Part shown: positions 6,342 to 15,511 of the stretch, piece by piece
How positions within the stretch are numbered: the stretch's first letter is position 1
Layout: each line of letters starts with the position of its first letter
Program-made: the position numbers and the translations under genes
NCBI GenBank assembly: GCA_020049115.1
Contig: JAIFLK010000049.1
Span: 1 to 33,502 of the forward strand
Length of the DNA stretch: 33,502 bases
From: Chloroflexota bacterium
GTDB taxonomy: Bacteria > Chloroflexota > Anaerolineae > 4572-78 > J111
Reading direction: 5' to 3'
Notes under the pieces: generated by a model
What the model was told of the DNA's origin: nothing
Database searches by the model: none
What the model saw: the letters and a program-made list of their open reading frames with translations, nothing else

Positions 6342-7133
6342 ATTGTTGTTAAGGGCGCGGGCGATTTAGCGAGTGGGGTGGCGTATCGGCTGAAACGGGC
6401 GGGCTTGCCGCTGATTATGACGGAGTTGGCCGCGCCTTCCTTTGTGCGGCGGACGGTCTGTTTTGGTGAGGCCGTTTATCAAGGGGAGACCACCGTTGAG
6501 GGGATTATGGCGCGCCATGTTGCCACTATAGATGAAGCGCGCCAACTCGCGCCCACCGCTATCATTCCCATTTTAGTCACGCCCGATATATCGCTGCTTC
6601 AGCCGACCATCATGGTGGACGCGATTGTAGCAAAGGTTAATACGGGGACGCGCTTGAGTGATGCGCCCTTCGTGGTTGCGCTTGGCCCTGGCTTTACCGT
6701 TGGCGTGGATTGCCATGCCATTGTGGAGACGAATCGCGGCCATTCATTAGGGCGGGTGCTATATCATGGTTCTGCCGAGCCGAACACAGGGACTCCTGGT
6801 CAAGTGGCGGGGGTGGCGCATGAGCGCGTCCTGCGCGCCCCTGCGGTGGGGCATGTCATGCCGATGGCGCAGATTGGCAATATGGTGGCGGCGGGGCAGT
6901 TGATTGCTACGGTGAATGGGCAGGAACTGCGCGCCCCCTTTGCGGGAGTGTTACGGGGCTTAATTCATCCTGCGGTCAAAGTGACCCCAGGTTACAAAAT
7001 TGGTGATCTTGACCCACGCGGCCATGTGACCCATTGTTTCACAATTAGTGATAAATCTCTTGCTATTGGTGGTGGCGTGGTTGAGGCGGTGTTGGGTGAG
7101 CGTCCTTGGGCTGTCACCTATCAACCAAATTAG
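6342..7133 (+). CDS. yqeB: YqeB family selenium-dependent molybdenum hydroxylase accessory protein, start lost or non-canonical
   Basis: The frame reads IVVKGAGDLASGVAYRLKRA from 6342 and continues through ELAAPSFVRRTVCFGEAVYQ and VEGIMARHV, the pattern of the YqeB/EF2563 family, which is tied to selenium-dependent molybdenum hydroxylases. From 6342 the protein is 263 residues, the family's length. No ATG, GTG or TTG exists in frame at the conserved start: 6342 is ATT, and the first standard start (GTG 6378) would remove the GAGDLASG nucleotide-binding-like motif. The bases upstream belong to a palindromic repeat with no Shine-Dalgarno. Either the repeat destroyed the start and the gene is a recent pseudogene, or ATT is used. 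The remainder is intact. Confidence 0.75.
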   Translation: MVVKGAGDLASGVAYRLKRAGLPLIMTELAAPSFVRRTVCFGEAVYQGETTVEGIMARHVATIDEARQLAPTAIIPILVTPDISLLQPTIMVDAIVAKVNTGTRLSDAPFVVALGPGFTVGVDCHAIVETNRGHSLGRVLYHGSAEPNTGTPGQVAGVAHERVLRAPAVGHVMPMAQIGNMVAAGQLIATVNGQELRAPFAGVLRGLIHPAVKVTPGYKIGDLDPRGHVTHCFTISDKSLAIGGGVVEAVLGERPWAVTYQPN

Positions 7134-7136
7134 TAG

Positions 7137-7165
7137 TTGACAAGTCACCCAATACATGCTATACT
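7137..7165 (+). promoter_or_regulatory. Strong sigma-70 promoter upstream of the urea operon
   Basis: TTGACA (7137-7142), 17-base spacer, TATACT (7160-7165). Transcription should start near 7172, some 400 bases before urtA. Confidence 0.75.
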
Positions 7166-7171
7166 GCGTTT

Positions 7172-7240
7172 CATAGTTCAATTTTCAATGGGTAAGGTAA
7201 AACCTCGATGACGAGTTCTAACGTTTAGCGAGGTTTTTTT
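7172..7240 (+). ncRNA. Candidate short RNA or attenuated leader ending at a terminator
   Basis: Starts at the predicted +1 of the TTGACA/TATACT promoter. It ends with the hairpin AAAACCTCG (7199-7207) / CGAGGTTTT (7229-7237) and a run of seven T. A transcript of about 69 bases would result. It has no recognisable riboswitch consensus. It may be an independent small RNA or the first decision point of the urtA leader. Prediction from promoter and terminator only. Confidence 0.45.
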
Positions 7241-7274
7241 AATTGCCCCAAATTCATATTTATGAGCCTAGATG

Positions 7275-7313
7275 CTCCCAACCTTGATGTTATATCAAGG
7301 GCGGGAGTTTTTT
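7275..7313 (+). terminator. Second terminator-like hairpin in the urtA leader
   Basis: CTCCC...CCTTGAT pairs with ATCAAGG...GGGAG, followed by six T (7308-7313). It follows the first terminator by about 35 bases, so any transcript from the upstream promoter has to pass two terminators before urtA. Confidence 0.6.
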
Positions 7314-7572
7314 GTTTCTGGCTCTGGAAAAGAGGCCAATGAGAAAAAGATGATACCCTTTGACCTAAATGAAAAATAGGAGATACCGATTCGCTTAGAG
7401 GCACACGGTATCTCTCTTGACCCGCAACATGTTCCATTTATAGCCAACCAAGTCGGTCTATAAACATCACCTGTTTTGCCTAGAGAATTATAACACATTT
7501 CAGTGATATAGGGTAGGCCAAACGGGACATTAAATTGTTGATTTAACCTTATAACTCTTCTAGGAGAAGAAA
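7314..7572 (+). promoter_or_regulatory. urtA leader region
   Basis: No gene is visible. A third hairpin GAGATACCG (7380-7388) / CGGTATCTC (7406-7414) has no T tract. There is no clear second promoter; TATAAC near 7487 lacks a good -35. The urtA ribosome site (AGGAG) ends the region. Confidence 0.35.
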
Positions 7573-8835
7573 ATGACACTTAATGTTATATCCCGTAAAA
7601 TTCGTTGGTTTACTTTGCTCGTTGTAATGAGTTTTTTAGCGGCTTGTGGTGGCGCAGCCCAACCCACTGCTGCCCCTGCGGCTGAGGTTGCCGATGGCGA
7701 CACGATTAAAGTGGGTATTTTACATTCACTCAGCGGCACCATGTCCATTAGTGAAGTTTCAGTGCGTGACGCGACCCTGTTAGCTATTGAAGAAATCAAT
7801 GCGGCGGGTGGTATTTTAGGCAAAAAATTAGTGCCTGTGGTTGAAGATGGCGCGAGCGATTGGCCGACCTTTGCGGAAAAAGCGGGCAAATTGCTCAAAG
7901 AAGATAAAGTTGCCGTTATCTTTGGTTGCTGGACGAGTGCCAGCCGTAAAGCGGTGTTGCCTGTCGTGGAGCAAAATAACGGTTTATTATTCTACCCCGT
8001 ACAATATGAAGGGCTAGAACAATCCCCCAATATCTTCTACACGGGGGCTGAACCGACCCAACAAATCATTCCTGGCGTAGAGTATCTCCTTTCCCAAAAG
8101 AAAACCAACATTTACTTGCTTGGCTCTGATTATGTCTTCCCCCGTACCGCCAACACCATTATCAAAGCCCAACTCGCCGCCAAAGGCGCGACCTTAGCGG
8201 GTGAAGAATATCTCCCGTTAGGTGGCACCGAATTTAGTACCATCATCAGCAAAATTCAGGCCGCTAAACCTGATGCCATTTTCAGCACTTTGAATGGCGA
8301 TAGCAATGTGGCCTTCTTCAAACAGTTCAAAGATGCGGGCTTTACCCCTGAAACCTTACCTGTTCTTTCGGTGAGCGTGGCGGAAGAAGAAGTGCGTGGC
8401 ATTGGCGCAGATAATATTGCGGGACATTTAGTGGCTTGGAATTACTATCAAACCACTGATACCCCTGAAAATAAAACTTTCGTGGCTGCTTATAAGAAAG
8501 CCTACGGTGAAGACCGCGTGACTGATGACCCGATTGAAGCGGGTTATTTTGGGGTTTATCTTTGGAAAGCGATGGTGGAAAAAGCGGGTAAAGTTGATGT
8601 GGATGCCGTAAGAGCCGCCGCTAAGAGCAATGAAATTTCTTTTAATGCCCCTGAAGGTTTAGTTAAAGTGGACGGTGAAAGTCAACATACCTGGAAAACC
8701 GTTCGCATTGGTAAGGTTCGCGCTGATGGGTTGATTGATGAAGTTTTCAGCAGCAAAGAACCTGTTAAGCCCGACCCGTTCTTAAAAGGGTATGAGTGGG
8801 CGAAAGATTTAGCTGCCGCAATGGGCAAGAAATAA
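7573..8835 (+). CDS. urtA: Urea ABC transporter, substrate-binding lipoprotein UrtA
   Basis: 420 residues. A type II signal peptide with lipobox LAAC (Cys25) is followed by a short Ala/Pro/Thr linker and a branched-chain amino acid-type binding protein: [69 protein letters not shown] and VFPRTANTI match UrtA rather than amino acid binders. It should hold urea at the outer membrane face for UrtBCDE. AGGAG is 6 bases before the ATG. It is the first gene of the operon and the whole urtABCDE-ureABC order downstream supports urea as substrate. Short-chain amides are a possible additional ligand. Confidence 0.95.
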   Translation: MTLNVISRKIRWFTLLVVMSFLAACGGAAQPTAAPAAEVADGDTIKVGILHSLSGTMSISEVSVRDATLLAIEEINAAGGILGKKLVPVVEDGASDWPTFAEKAGKLLKEDKVAVIFGCWTSASRKAVLPVVEQNNGLLFYPVQYEGLEQSPNIFYTGAEPTQQIIPGVEYLLSQKKTNIYLLGSDYVFPRTANTIIKAQLAAKGATLAGEEYLPLGGTEFSTIISKIQAAKPDAIFSTLNGDSNVAFFKQFKDAGFTPETLPVLSVSVAEEEVRGIGADNIAGHLVAWNYYQTTDTPENKTFVAAYKKAYGEDRVTDDPIEAGYFGVYLWKAMVEKAGKVDVDAVRAAAKSNEISFNAPEGLVKVDGESQHTWKTVRIGKVRADGLIDEVFSSKEPVKPDPFLKGYEWAKDLAAAMGKK

Positions 8836-8845
8836 ATCGTTAAAC

Positions 8846-8929
8846 ACCCTCACCCCCGCCCCTCTCCCACAAGGAGAGGGGAGACAAAATATCCCCTCGC
8901 CCTTTGGGAGAGGGGCAGGGGGTGAGGGT
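8846..8929. repeat. CCCTCACCCC-type palindrome between urtA and urtB
   Basis: Arms 8846-8869 and 8905-8929 pair over 24 bases with one bulged base and hold a second GAGAGGGGAG / CTCCCC pairing. A relative sits at 27242-27326 inside another palindrome. In the operon it could weaken read-through after the abundant urtA message. Confidence 0.8.
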
Positions 8930-8955
8930 AACGTAATTCTTTAGGAGATTATCAC

Positions 8956-9849
8956 ATGGGCGGTTGGCTATTACAGGCATTTAATGGGCTAAGTCTCGGC
9001 TCTATCTTACTGATGATTTCACTCGGCTTGGCCTTTTCCTTTGGCCTCATGAAAGTCATCAACATGGCTCACGGCGAGTTTATTATGCTAGGGGCGTATG
9101 TGACGTATGTCTTTCAAAATAATTTCGCTACCATGTTAGGCGGCCTTGATTTAGGGTTATGGTTTCTCATCTCCATTCCTGTGGCCTTCATTGTTACGGG
9201 TTTGTTAGGTATATTACTTGAAATTAGCCTGATTCGCTTCCTCTATGGTCGCCCATTGGATACCCTGTTGGCGACATGGGGCGTGGGCTTGGTGTTGCAA
9301 CAAGCCACACGCTCTATTTTTGGCGCACCTAACGTGCAAGTTGTCAGCCCCGCTTGGTTAAGTGGTGGTTTTATGATATTGGATATTACGCTACCGTATA
9401 AACGTCTGTTTATTATTGCGGTGGTTTTAGTCGCTATTGCTGTCATCTACATTCATCTAAATTATACCGCCAGTGGTCGCCGCTTGCGTGCCGTCATGCA
9501 AAATCGGGAAATGGCCTCCTGTTTAGGCGTGGCCTCCCGCCAAGTAGATGCCACAACTTTCGGTTTAGGCGCGGGATTAGCGGGCGTGGCGGGCTGTGTC
9601 TTAACCTTAATCGGCCCTATCGGCCCCTCCATTGGCACACATTACATTGTTGATGCCTTCATGGTGGTGGTTTTAGGTGGCACAGGTGGCTTAGTTGGCA
9701 CAGTTTTGGCCGCGTTCCTTATTGGCATTGCCAACACTTCCCTAGAATTTGCCACGACTGCCACTTTAGCCAAAGTGTTGGTTTTTGGGCTTATTATCGC
9801 TTTTTTACAATGGCGACCTTCGGGTTTAGTTGTCCAAACTGCGCGCTAA
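8956..9849 (+). CDS. urtB: Urea ABC transporter permease UrtB
   Basis: 297 residues with about eight hydrophobic segments, of the LivH type. [20 protein letters not shown] near the N-terminus, [18 protein letters not shown] in the middle and [19 protein letters not shown] near the C-terminus are signatures of UrtB. It pairs with UrtC to form the membrane channel for urea and is energised by UrtD and UrtE. AGGAG lies 9 bases before the ATG. Upstream neighbour urtA is 120 bases away because of an inserted palindrome. Confidence 0.95.
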   Translation: MGGWLLQAFNGLSLGSILLMISLGLAFSFGLMKVINMAHGEFIMLGAYVTYVFQNNFATMLGGLDLGLWFLISIPVAFIVTGLLGILLEISLIRFLYGRPLDTLLATWGVGLVLQQATRSIFGAPNVQVVSPAWLSGGFMILDITLPYKRLFIIAVVLVAIAVIYIHLNYTASGRRLRAVMQNREMASCLGVASRQVDATTFGLGAGLAGVAGCVLTLIGPIGPSIGTHYIVDAFMVVVLGGTGGLVGTVLAAFLIGIANTSLEFATTATLAKVLVFGLIIAFLQWRPSGLVVQTAR

Positions 9850-9872
9850 TGATTTTTTTAGACCTACAAGTT

Positions 9873-9907
9873 TAGACCTGCAAGGTTTTCAAAACCTTGT
9901 AGGTCTA
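9873..9907. repeat. ACCTGCAAGGTTTT palindrome between urtB and urtC
   Basis: Two 17-base arms (9873-9889 and 9891-9907) around a single C, with one G-U type mismatch. Same family as 5188-5220 and 13240-13272. Confidence 0.85.
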
Positions 9908-9925
9908 GTAGTTAAGGACGTAATA

Positions 9926-11017
9926 ATGTTAAAACAAACCGCCATGCGTCAATTTATCTCAGAGTGGGGGCCAGTTATTTTATTAGGCTTATTATTTTTA
10001 TGCGCCCCGCTATTTCTGTCCGACTTTCGCCTCAGCCTCTTAGGGAAATTCTTAACCTTTGCTATTGTCGCCATTGGCCTAGATTTAATTTGGGGTTATG
10101 GCGGCATGTTAAGTTTGGGGCAGGGGCTATTTTTCGGCTTGGGTGCGTATGCCATCGCCATGCACATGAAGCTGGAAGCGGGGGGAGGTGGCTTGCCTGA
10201 TTTTATGGTGTGGAGTGGCCTGCAAGAATTGCCCCTATTTTGGCAACCGTTTCACTCGCCTTTCTTTGCGGTGGCTATGGTGATGATTTTACCCGCTACC
10301 GTCGCGGCCATGCTAGGTTTTTTGGTCTTTCGCAGCCGTATCCAAGGGGTTTATTTCTCCATTATTACGCAAGCCCTCACCCTATTGGTCAGCGTGTTGC
10401 TCGTGGGGCAACAGGAATATACGGGTGGCACGAATGGTATTACGAATTTAAGCACCATTTTTGGCTATAGTTTAATGGCACAAGAGACTCAAGTTGCCAT
10501 TTATTTCGTAACGGTCATGATGTTAGCTCTCGTTTATCTCTTTTGTTACCACCTGACACGCTCCCGTTTTGGGCGGCTATTGGTCGCCATGCGCGATGAT
10601 GAAGCCCGTGTGCGCTTTTTGGGCTATGACCCCGTTATCATCAAAACCGTAACATTTGCCATCTCCGCCGCCATTGCGGGTATCGGTGGCGCGCTTTTTG
10701 TGCCGCAAGTGGGTATCATTTCCCCGTCATCTTTAGGGGTGGTTTTCTCTATTGAAATGGTCGTTTGGGTGGCGGTAGGTGGGCGTGGCACGCTCATTGG
10801 GGCAATTATTGGGGCGTTATTGGTCAATGCGGGGCGCAGTGCTTTCAGTGAACAGTTTCCAAATGTTTGGCAATATTTCTTAGGGGCTATGTTCATAGGG
10901 GTCGTGGTATTGTTCCCGCAAGGCATTGTTGGCTCGCTCCGCTTAGGGGTTGATAAGTTATGTTTAATAAACCAAACGCCCAAATTAGAAGGCTCAGTTT
11001 CGCAACCGTCTATTTAA
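9926..11017 (+). CDS. urtC: Urea ABC transporter permease UrtC
   Basis: 363 residues from ATG 9926, a LivM-type permease with many membrane segments. [53 protein letters not shown] and [20 protein letters not shown] are UrtC signatures. An upstream in-frame TTG at 9830 is rejected: it overlaps urtB and the repeat, whereas ATG 9926 has AAGGA 8 bases before it. It forms the second half of the urea channel. An 18-codon hydrophilic tail ([15 protein letters not shown]) follows the last segment. Confidence 0.93.
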   Translation: MLKQTAMRQFISEWGPVILLGLLFLCAPLFLSDFRLSLLGKFLTFAIVAIGLDLIWGYGGMLSLGQGLFFGLGAYAIAMHMKLEAGGGGLPDFMVWSGLQELPLFWQPFHSPFFAVAMVMILPATVAAMLGFLVFRSRIQGVYFSIITQALTLLVSVLLVGQQEYTGGTNGITNLSTIFGYSLMAQETQVAIYFVTVMMLALVYLFCYHLTRSRFGRLLVAMRDDEARVRFLGYDPVIIKTVTFAISAAIAGIGGALFVPQVGIISPSSLGVVFSIEMVVWVAVGGRGTLIGAIIGALLVNAGRSAFSEQFPNVWQYFLGAMFIGVVVLFPQGIVGSLRLGVDKLCLINQTPKLEGSVSQPSI

Positions 11018-11029
11018 TAAACTTAAATT

Positions 11030-11087
11030 CTTAGCGACTTTGCGTCTCTGCGTTAAAAATTCAACGCCAAGACTCTAAGTCGCTAAG
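11030..11087. repeat. CTTAGCGACTT palindrome between urtC and urtD
   Basis: Imperfect 25-base arms (11030-11054 and 11063-11087) starting CTTAGCGACTT and ending AAGTCGCTAAG. The ends resemble those of the urtE-ureA palindrome (GCTAAGAA) only loosely. Confidence 0.75.
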
Positions 11088-11111
11088 AGTTAATCAACAG
11101 AGGAAAATCCC

Positions 11112-11942
11112 ATGACGCAACCTAAAATTTTAGCCGTAAAAAATGTAACGGTCAGTTTTGATGGTTTCACCGTGCTAGATAATTTGAATTTCAGCATGAA
11201 TTATGGTGAATTACGTTTTCTCATTGGGCCAAATGGCGCGGGCAAAACCACCTTCCTAGACATTATCACCAGCAAAACCAAGCCCACACGCGGCGAAGTT
11301 ATTTTTGATAAGACCGTAAACATTAGCCATTTACCTGAGCATAAAATTGTCCAACAAGGGATTGGACGCAAATTTCAAACCCCTGCCATCTTTAGCAGTC
11401 TAACGGTCTATGAAAATTTAGAGGCGGCCATTAGCTTCCGCGAATGGAGTATCCAATTATTTCGCTGGCTATCACCTTCCAATCGTGAACGGATTACGGA
11501 AACTTTAGAGCTAGTCGGCTTGCAAGAGCGCGCCGATGTCCGCGCGGGGGCGTTATCACATGGCGAAAAACAATGGCTAGAAATTGGCATGTTACTCATT
11601 CAGAAGCCCAAATTGTTGTTATTAGATGAACCTGTCGCGGGCATGACGCGGCGTGAGCGCAACCGCACAGGTGAGTTGCTACAAAATATTGCTAAAAATT
11701 ACTCTGTTCTGGTGGTGGAACATGACATGGAATTTGTGCGGAGTTTTGCCAAAACTGTCACCGTATTACATACAGGCAAGGTGTTATGTGAAGGCACAAT
11801 GGAGCAAATCCAACGTGACCCCCGTGTGGTTGAGGTTTATTTAGGCCGCGCTCACGGCGAAGCTCGCCCTCCCAAGCATGAACGGGTTTCCGTCCCCACA
11901 CAGCGCGTTGGGCGTATGCCCATGCCCGCGTTGGCGAGTTAA
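11112..11942 (+). CDS. urtD: Urea ABC transporter ATPase UrtD
   Basis: 276 residues, LivG-type ATPase. Walker A GPNGAGKTT, Q-loop region GIGRKFQTPAIFSSLTVYEN, signature LSHGEKQWLEIG, Walker B LLLLDEPVAGM and switch histidine in VVEHDMEFV are all present. LSHGEKQWLEIGMLL and RGEVIFDKTVNI are typical of UrtD. It works at the inner face of the membrane with UrtE. The last 25 residues (after YLGRA) are an unusual basic/Pro-rich extension. AGAGGA is 8 bases before the ATG. Confidence 0.94.
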   Translation: MTQPKILAVKNVTVSFDGFTVLDNLNFSMNYGELRFLIGPNGAGKTTFLDIITSKTKPTRGEVIFDKTVNISHLPEHKIVQQGIGRKFQTPAIFSSLTVYENLEAAISFREWSIQLFRWLSPSNRERITETLELVGLQERADVRAGALSHGEKQWLEIGMLLIQKPKLLLLDEPVAGMTRRERNRTGELLQNIAKNYSVLVVEHDMEFVRSFAKTVTVLHTGKVLCEGTMEQIQRDPRVVEVYLGRAHGEARPPKHERVSVPTQRVGRMPMPALAS

Positions 11943-11943
11943 A

Positions 11944-12105
11944 GAATCCGCGAAAAACCGCGAAGTTTCCACCTGTAAATCTTTAGGCGATGGGTTAAAG
12001 GAGTCCGCAATCATTTGCGGACAGCCCGCAAATGATTGCGGACTCCTTAATTAAATCCTCCAAACAGGTGGCAAAGTTTTTAATTTTTTCTTCTTTCGCG
12101 GATTC
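11944..12105. repeat. Triple-nested palindrome between urtD and urtE
   Basis: Outer arms GAATCCGCGAAA (11944-11955) and TTTCGCGGATTC (12094-12105). Inside them CCACCTGT (11969-11976) and ACAGGTGG (12064-12071). Inside those a perfect 21-base GGAGTCC-ended palindrome (12000-12020 and 12026-12046) with a 5-base loop. Three families appear to have entered one inside the other. Confidence 0.85.
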
Positions 12106-12129
12106 TCAGTAGTTAAAAGGTGTTATTTT

Positions 12130-12831
12130 ATGTTACAAGTTGAACAACTCCAGGCATATTATGACGACAGCCGCATCCTCAATGATGTTTCCTTAACCGT
12201 TCCCGATAATCAGGTGGTTTGTTTATTGGGGCGTAATGGGGTGGGCAAAACGACCTTCATGAAAACGGTCATGGGAGTGGTTAAGGCGCGTCATGGCATG
12301 ATTAAGCTTAGTGGCGAAGATATAACCACCTACTCCACCAGTCAACGGGCGCGGGCGGGCATCGGGTATGTGCCGCAGGGACGGGGTATTTTCCCTTATC
12401 TGACGGTTTATGAAAACCTGCTCATGGGCTTTGAGGCCACGCCCAAACGCCAGGTTGAAGCCGACATATTAGAGGAAATGTATCATCTGTTTCCCGTGTT
12501 AAAGACCATGCAAAAACGGGTGGCGGGGACATTAAGCGGCGGACAACAACAGCAACTCGCCATTGCCCGCGCCCTCGTAGGTCGGCCTAAACTTTTATTA
12601 CTAGATGAACCCACTGAGGGGATTCAGCCTTCCATTATGTTAGAAATTGAGGAAGTGATAATTTCACTTCAAGCCCATAGTAATATTACAATTTTGGTGG
12701 TGGAACAATTTCTGGATTTTGCCCTAGCCATTGCCGATTATTTCTATATTATGGAAACGGGCGTGATTGTCGAGCAAGGGCCGATTGCTAATTTTAACGA
12801 TGACCTTGCCAAATTATATCTGGCGGTTTAG
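12130..12831 (+). CDS. urtE: Urea ABC transporter ATPase UrtE
   Basis: 233 residues, LivF-type ATPase. Walker A GRNGVGKTT, GIGYVPQGRGIFPYLTVYEN, signature LSGGQQQQLAIARAL, Walker B LLLLDEPTEGIQPSI and the switch region ILVVEQFLDFALAIAD (Gln in the usual LivF style) are all in place. VPQGRGIFP and EGIQPSI are typical of UrtE. Partner of UrtD. Only a weak ribosome site (AAAAGGTG) precedes ATG 12130, after the nested palindrome. Confidence 0.95.
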   Translation: MLQVEQLQAYYDDSRILNDVSLTVPDNQVVCLLGRNGVGKTTFMKTVMGVVKARHGMIKLSGEDITTYSTSQRARAGIGYVPQGRGIFPYLTVYENLLMGFEATPKRQVEADILEEMYHLFPVLKTMQKRVAGTLSGGQQQQLAIARALVGRPKLLLLDEPTEGIQPSIMLEIEEVIISLQAHSNITILVVEQFLDFALAIADYFYIMETGVIVEQGPIANFNDDLAKLYLAV

Positions 12832-12837
12832 TAGGCA

Positions 12838-12908
12838 GAGTCCGCTAAGAAACACGAAGAAAAATTAAGAAAAAACTATAGCGGTTCTTCGCGTTTCTTA
12901 GCGGATTC
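12838..12908. repeat. GTCCGCTAAGAAAC palindrome between urtE and ureA
   Basis: 24-base arms 12838-12861 and 12885-12908 with two G-U type mismatches; AT-rich loop. Confidence 0.8.
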
Positions 12909-12923
12909 GATTAAGGTAATCTT

Positions 12924-13226
12924 GTGCATTTAACTCAACGTGAGCAAGAAAAATTATTAGTCCATGTGGCCGCAGATGTGGCGCGTAAACGACAGGCGCG
13001 CGGCCTCAAGCTGAATTATCCCGAATCAATCGCCATTTTGACCGCCGAAATTATGGAAGCAGCGCGTGACGGCAAAACGGTGGCCGAGATTATGGTTTAT
13101 GGCACCACCATTTTGAGCCGCGCCCAAGTGATGGACGGCATTGCCGAGATGATTCATGAAGTGCAGGTTGAGGCCACGTTTCCCGACGGCACAAAACTTG
13201 TCACCGTGCATGACCCCATTCAATAA
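12924..13226 (+). CDS. ureA: Urease gamma subunit UreA
   Basis: 100 residues from GTG 12924, the standard length. The family sequence [40 protein letters not shown] and the [20 protein letters not shown] end are all conserved. It is the small structural subunit of the (UreABC)3 urease that hydrolyses urea to ammonia and carbamate. AAGG lies 8 bases before the GTG. It directly follows the urt genes, so transport and hydrolysis are in one operon. Confidence 0.96.
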   Translation: MHLTQREQEKLLVHVAADVARKRQARGLKLNYPESIAILTAEIMEAARDGKTVAEIMVYGTTILSRAQVMDGIAEMIHEVQVEATFPDGTKLVTVHDPIQ

Positions 13227-13239
13227 ACATGATATAACA

Positions 13240-13272
13240 AAACCTCACAGGTTTTCAAAACCTGTGAGGTTT
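13240..13272. repeat. AAACCTCACAGGTTTT palindrome between ureA and ureB
   Basis: Perfect 16-base arms (13240-13255 and 13257-13272) around one C. It ends 3 bases before the AGGAG of ureB. Confidence 0.9.
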
Positions 13273-13286
13273 CAAAGGAGCAAGCC

Positions 13287-13670
13287 ATGAAACCAGGAGC
13301 CTATTTGCTCAATGAAGCTGCGGGGCCAATTGAGGCCAATGTGGGGCGACCAACGGCGCAATTATTAGTCATACATCGTGGAGACCGCCCGATTCAGGTT
13401 GGAAGTCACTTCCATTTTTTTGAGGTCAATCGTGATTTGCTCTTTGACCGTCAAGCCGCATACGGTTTACGTTTGAATATCCCTGCGGGGACGGCGGTGC
13501 GTTTTGAGCCAGGCGATACCAAAGAGGTCAATTTAGTGGCTTTAGCGGGCGAGCGCGTCATGTATGGACATAACGGTTTTGTGAATGGGGCGTTAGATGA
13601 GGCCACAGTACGGCAAGCTGCCGTAGTTGCTTATCAAGCGGCTCAATTTGGGGATACGGAGGGCAGTTAA
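13287..13670 (+). CDS. ureB: Urease beta subunit UreB
   Basis: 127 residues. [73 protein letters not shown] and the NGFVNG stretch are conserved UreB features. Structural subunit; it helps form the flap side of the active site. AGGAG lies 8 bases before the ATG. The start of ureC follows after 2 bases, the only gap in the urea operon too small to hold a palindrome. Confidence 0.96.
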   Translation: MKPGAYLLNEAAGPIEANVGRPTAQLLVIHRGDRPIQVGSHFHFFEVNRDLLFDRQAAYGLRLNIPAGTAVRFEPGDTKEVNLVALAGERVMYGHNGFVNGALDEATVRQAAVVAYQAAQFGDTEGS

Positions 13671-13672
13671 TC

Positions 13673-15388
13673 GTGAGCTTAAAAATACCACGAAATGTTT
13701 ATGCAGATTTATATGGGCCGACAACGGGTGACCGCGTGCGGTTGGCGGACACCGAACTCATCATTGAGATTGAGCAAGATTACACTCACTATGGGGACGA
13801 AATTGCCTTTGGCGGCGGTAAAGTGATTCGTGATGGCATGGGGCAAAGCAGTCGTGCCACGCATGATGGCGCGTTAGATGTCGTCATCACCAATGCCATT
13901 GTATTAGACCATTGGGGCATTGTGAAAGGTGACATTGGCATTAAGAATGGACGCATTGTTAAGGTCGGCAAAGCGGGCAACCCTGACACGATGGCAGGCG
14001 TTGACCCTGAATTGGTGGTGGGCGCGTCTACGGAGGTGATTGCGGGCGAACATTGCATTATTACGGCGGGTGGCATTGATAGCCACATCCATTTTATCGC
14101 CCCGCAGCAGATTTATGAAGCCCTGAATAACGGGATTACCACCATGCTCGGCGGTGGCACTGGCCCCGCCACAGGCACAAATGCTACCACATGTACGCCT
14201 GGCGCGTGGAACATGGCACGCATGTTACAGGCGGCTGACGCGTGGCCGATGAATTTTGGCTTTTTGGGCAAGGGTAACGCTTCGACTGCCGCGCCCTTAA
14301 TTGAGCAGTTGCGCGCGGGCGCGATTGGCCTGAAATTGCATGAGGATTGGGGAACGACTCCCGCCGCGATTGACGCATGTTTGGCGGTGGCTGACCAATT
14401 TGATGTGCAGGTGGCGATTCACACCGACACCTTAAATGAAGCGGGTTTTGTGGAGGATACGATTGCCGCCATCAAAGGGCGCACCATTCACACCTACCAC
14501 ACGGAGGGCGCGGGCGGTGGGCATGCGCCTGACATCATTAAAATTGCGTCATTTCCTTACATTTTACCTTCGTCAACCAACCCCACTCGCCCTTACACCA
14601 TCAACACCATTGCTGAACATTTAGATATGTTAATGGTGTGTCACCATCTTAATTCTCAAGTGCCTGAAGATGTGGCCTTTGCCGAGAGTCGGATTCGCCC
14701 TGAAACCATTGCGGCGGAGGACATTCTGCATGATTTAGGCGTATTAAGCATGATTTCAAGCGACTCCCAAGCGATGGGGCGTGTCGGTGAAGTGGTCACG
14801 CGCACCTGGCAGACCGCCCATAAAATGAAGGTGCAGCGTGGGGCATTGCCACAAGATACGGCGCGTCATGATAACCACCGTGCCAAACGTTATGTTGCGA
14901 AATATACCATTAACCCTGCTATCGCGCATGGCATTAGCCATGAGGTGGGTTCAATTGAGCCAGGCAAATTAGCCGATTTGGTGCTATGGAAACCCGCCAT
15001 GTTTGGGGTCAAACCTGAAATGATTATTAAGGGTGGCTTTATTGCCTGGAGCGTCATGGGCGATGCCAATGCCTCCATTCCCACGCCGCAACCCGTTTGG
15101 TATCGCCCCATGTTTGGCTCATTTGGTGGCGCAACGGCCGCGACGAGTGTCACTTTTGTCTCGGCGGCGGCACTGGAGGCAGATTTGCCCGCGCAGATTG
15201 GTATGCGGAAAACAGCGGTGGCGGTGAAAAATTGCCGTAATATTGGTAAAGTTGACATGGTGCATAACAGTGCCATGCCCACGATTGAAGTTGACCCTGA
15301 AACCTACGAAGTGCGCGCCGATGGCGAATTATTAACCTGTGAACCCGCCGAAGTGTTGCCGCTGGCGCAACGATATTTTCTGTTTTAA
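13673..15388 (+). CDS. ureC: Urease alpha (catalytic) subunit UreC
   Basis: 571 residues from GTG 13673, the usual length. All nickel and catalytic residues are visible: H138 and H140 (DSHIHF), the carbamylated K221 (GLKLHEDWG), H250 ([10 protein letters not shown]), H276 ([15 protein letters not shown]), catalytic H324 (LMVCHHLN) and D364 ([10 protein letters not shown]). It should be a working urease once nickel is loaded by UreD/F/G. GGAGG precedes the GTG, inside the end of ureB. Cytoplasmic. Confidence 0.97.
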   Translation: MSLKIPRNVYADLYGPTTGDRVRLADTELIIEIEQDYTHYGDEIAFGGGKVIRDGMGQSSRATHDGALDVVITNAIVLDHWGIVKGDIGIKNGRIVKVGKAGNPDTMAGVDPELVVGASTEVIAGEHCIITAGGIDSHIHFIAPQQIYEALNNGITTMLGGGTGPATGTNATTCTPGAWNMARMLQAADAWPMNFGFLGKGNASTAAPLIEQLRAGAIGLKLHEDWGTTPAAIDACLAVADQFDVQVAIHTDTLNEAGFVEDTIAAIKGRTIHTYHTEGAGGGHAPDIIKIASFPYILPSSTNPTRPYTINTIAEHLDMLMVCHHLNSQVPEDVAFAESRIRPETIAAEDILHDLGVLSMISSDSQAMGRVGEVVTRTWQTAHKMKVQRGALPQDTARHDNHRAKRYVAKYTINPAIAHGISHEVGSIEPGKLADLVLWKPAMFGVKPEMIIKGGFIAWSVMGDANASIPTPQPVWYRPMFGSFGGATAATSVTFVSAAALEADLPAQIGMRKTAVAVKNCRNIGKVDMVHNSAMPTIEVDPETYEVRADGELLTCEPAEVLPLAQRYFLF

Positions 15389-15399
15389 CGGTATGAGGC

Positions 15400-15455
15400 G
15401 GAGTCCAAAGCCGTAGGCTTTGAGTTGTGAGTCAAAGCCTACGGTTTTGGACTCC
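15400..15455. repeat. GGAGTCCAAAGCCGTAGG palindrome after ureC
   Basis: 22-base arms 15400-15421 and 15434-15455 with one G-U mismatch. A near-identical copy lies inside the CCACCTGTAAAT palindrome at 23025-23080. Confidence 0.85.
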
Positions 15456-15511
15456 ATAACTATCACCTAAAAATTTAGCTGACAACATCTTTACTGAAAG
15501 GAGTATGACTC

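Noticed and set aside
7137-7572. Guanidine (ykkC) riboswitch before urtA
   Set aside because: Such switches precede some urea-like transporters, but no matching conserved core was seen, and true urease genes follow.
9830-9925. N-terminal extension of UrtC from an upstream TTG
   Set aside because: It would overlap urtB and translate a palindromic repeat; ATG 9926 has a ribosome site.
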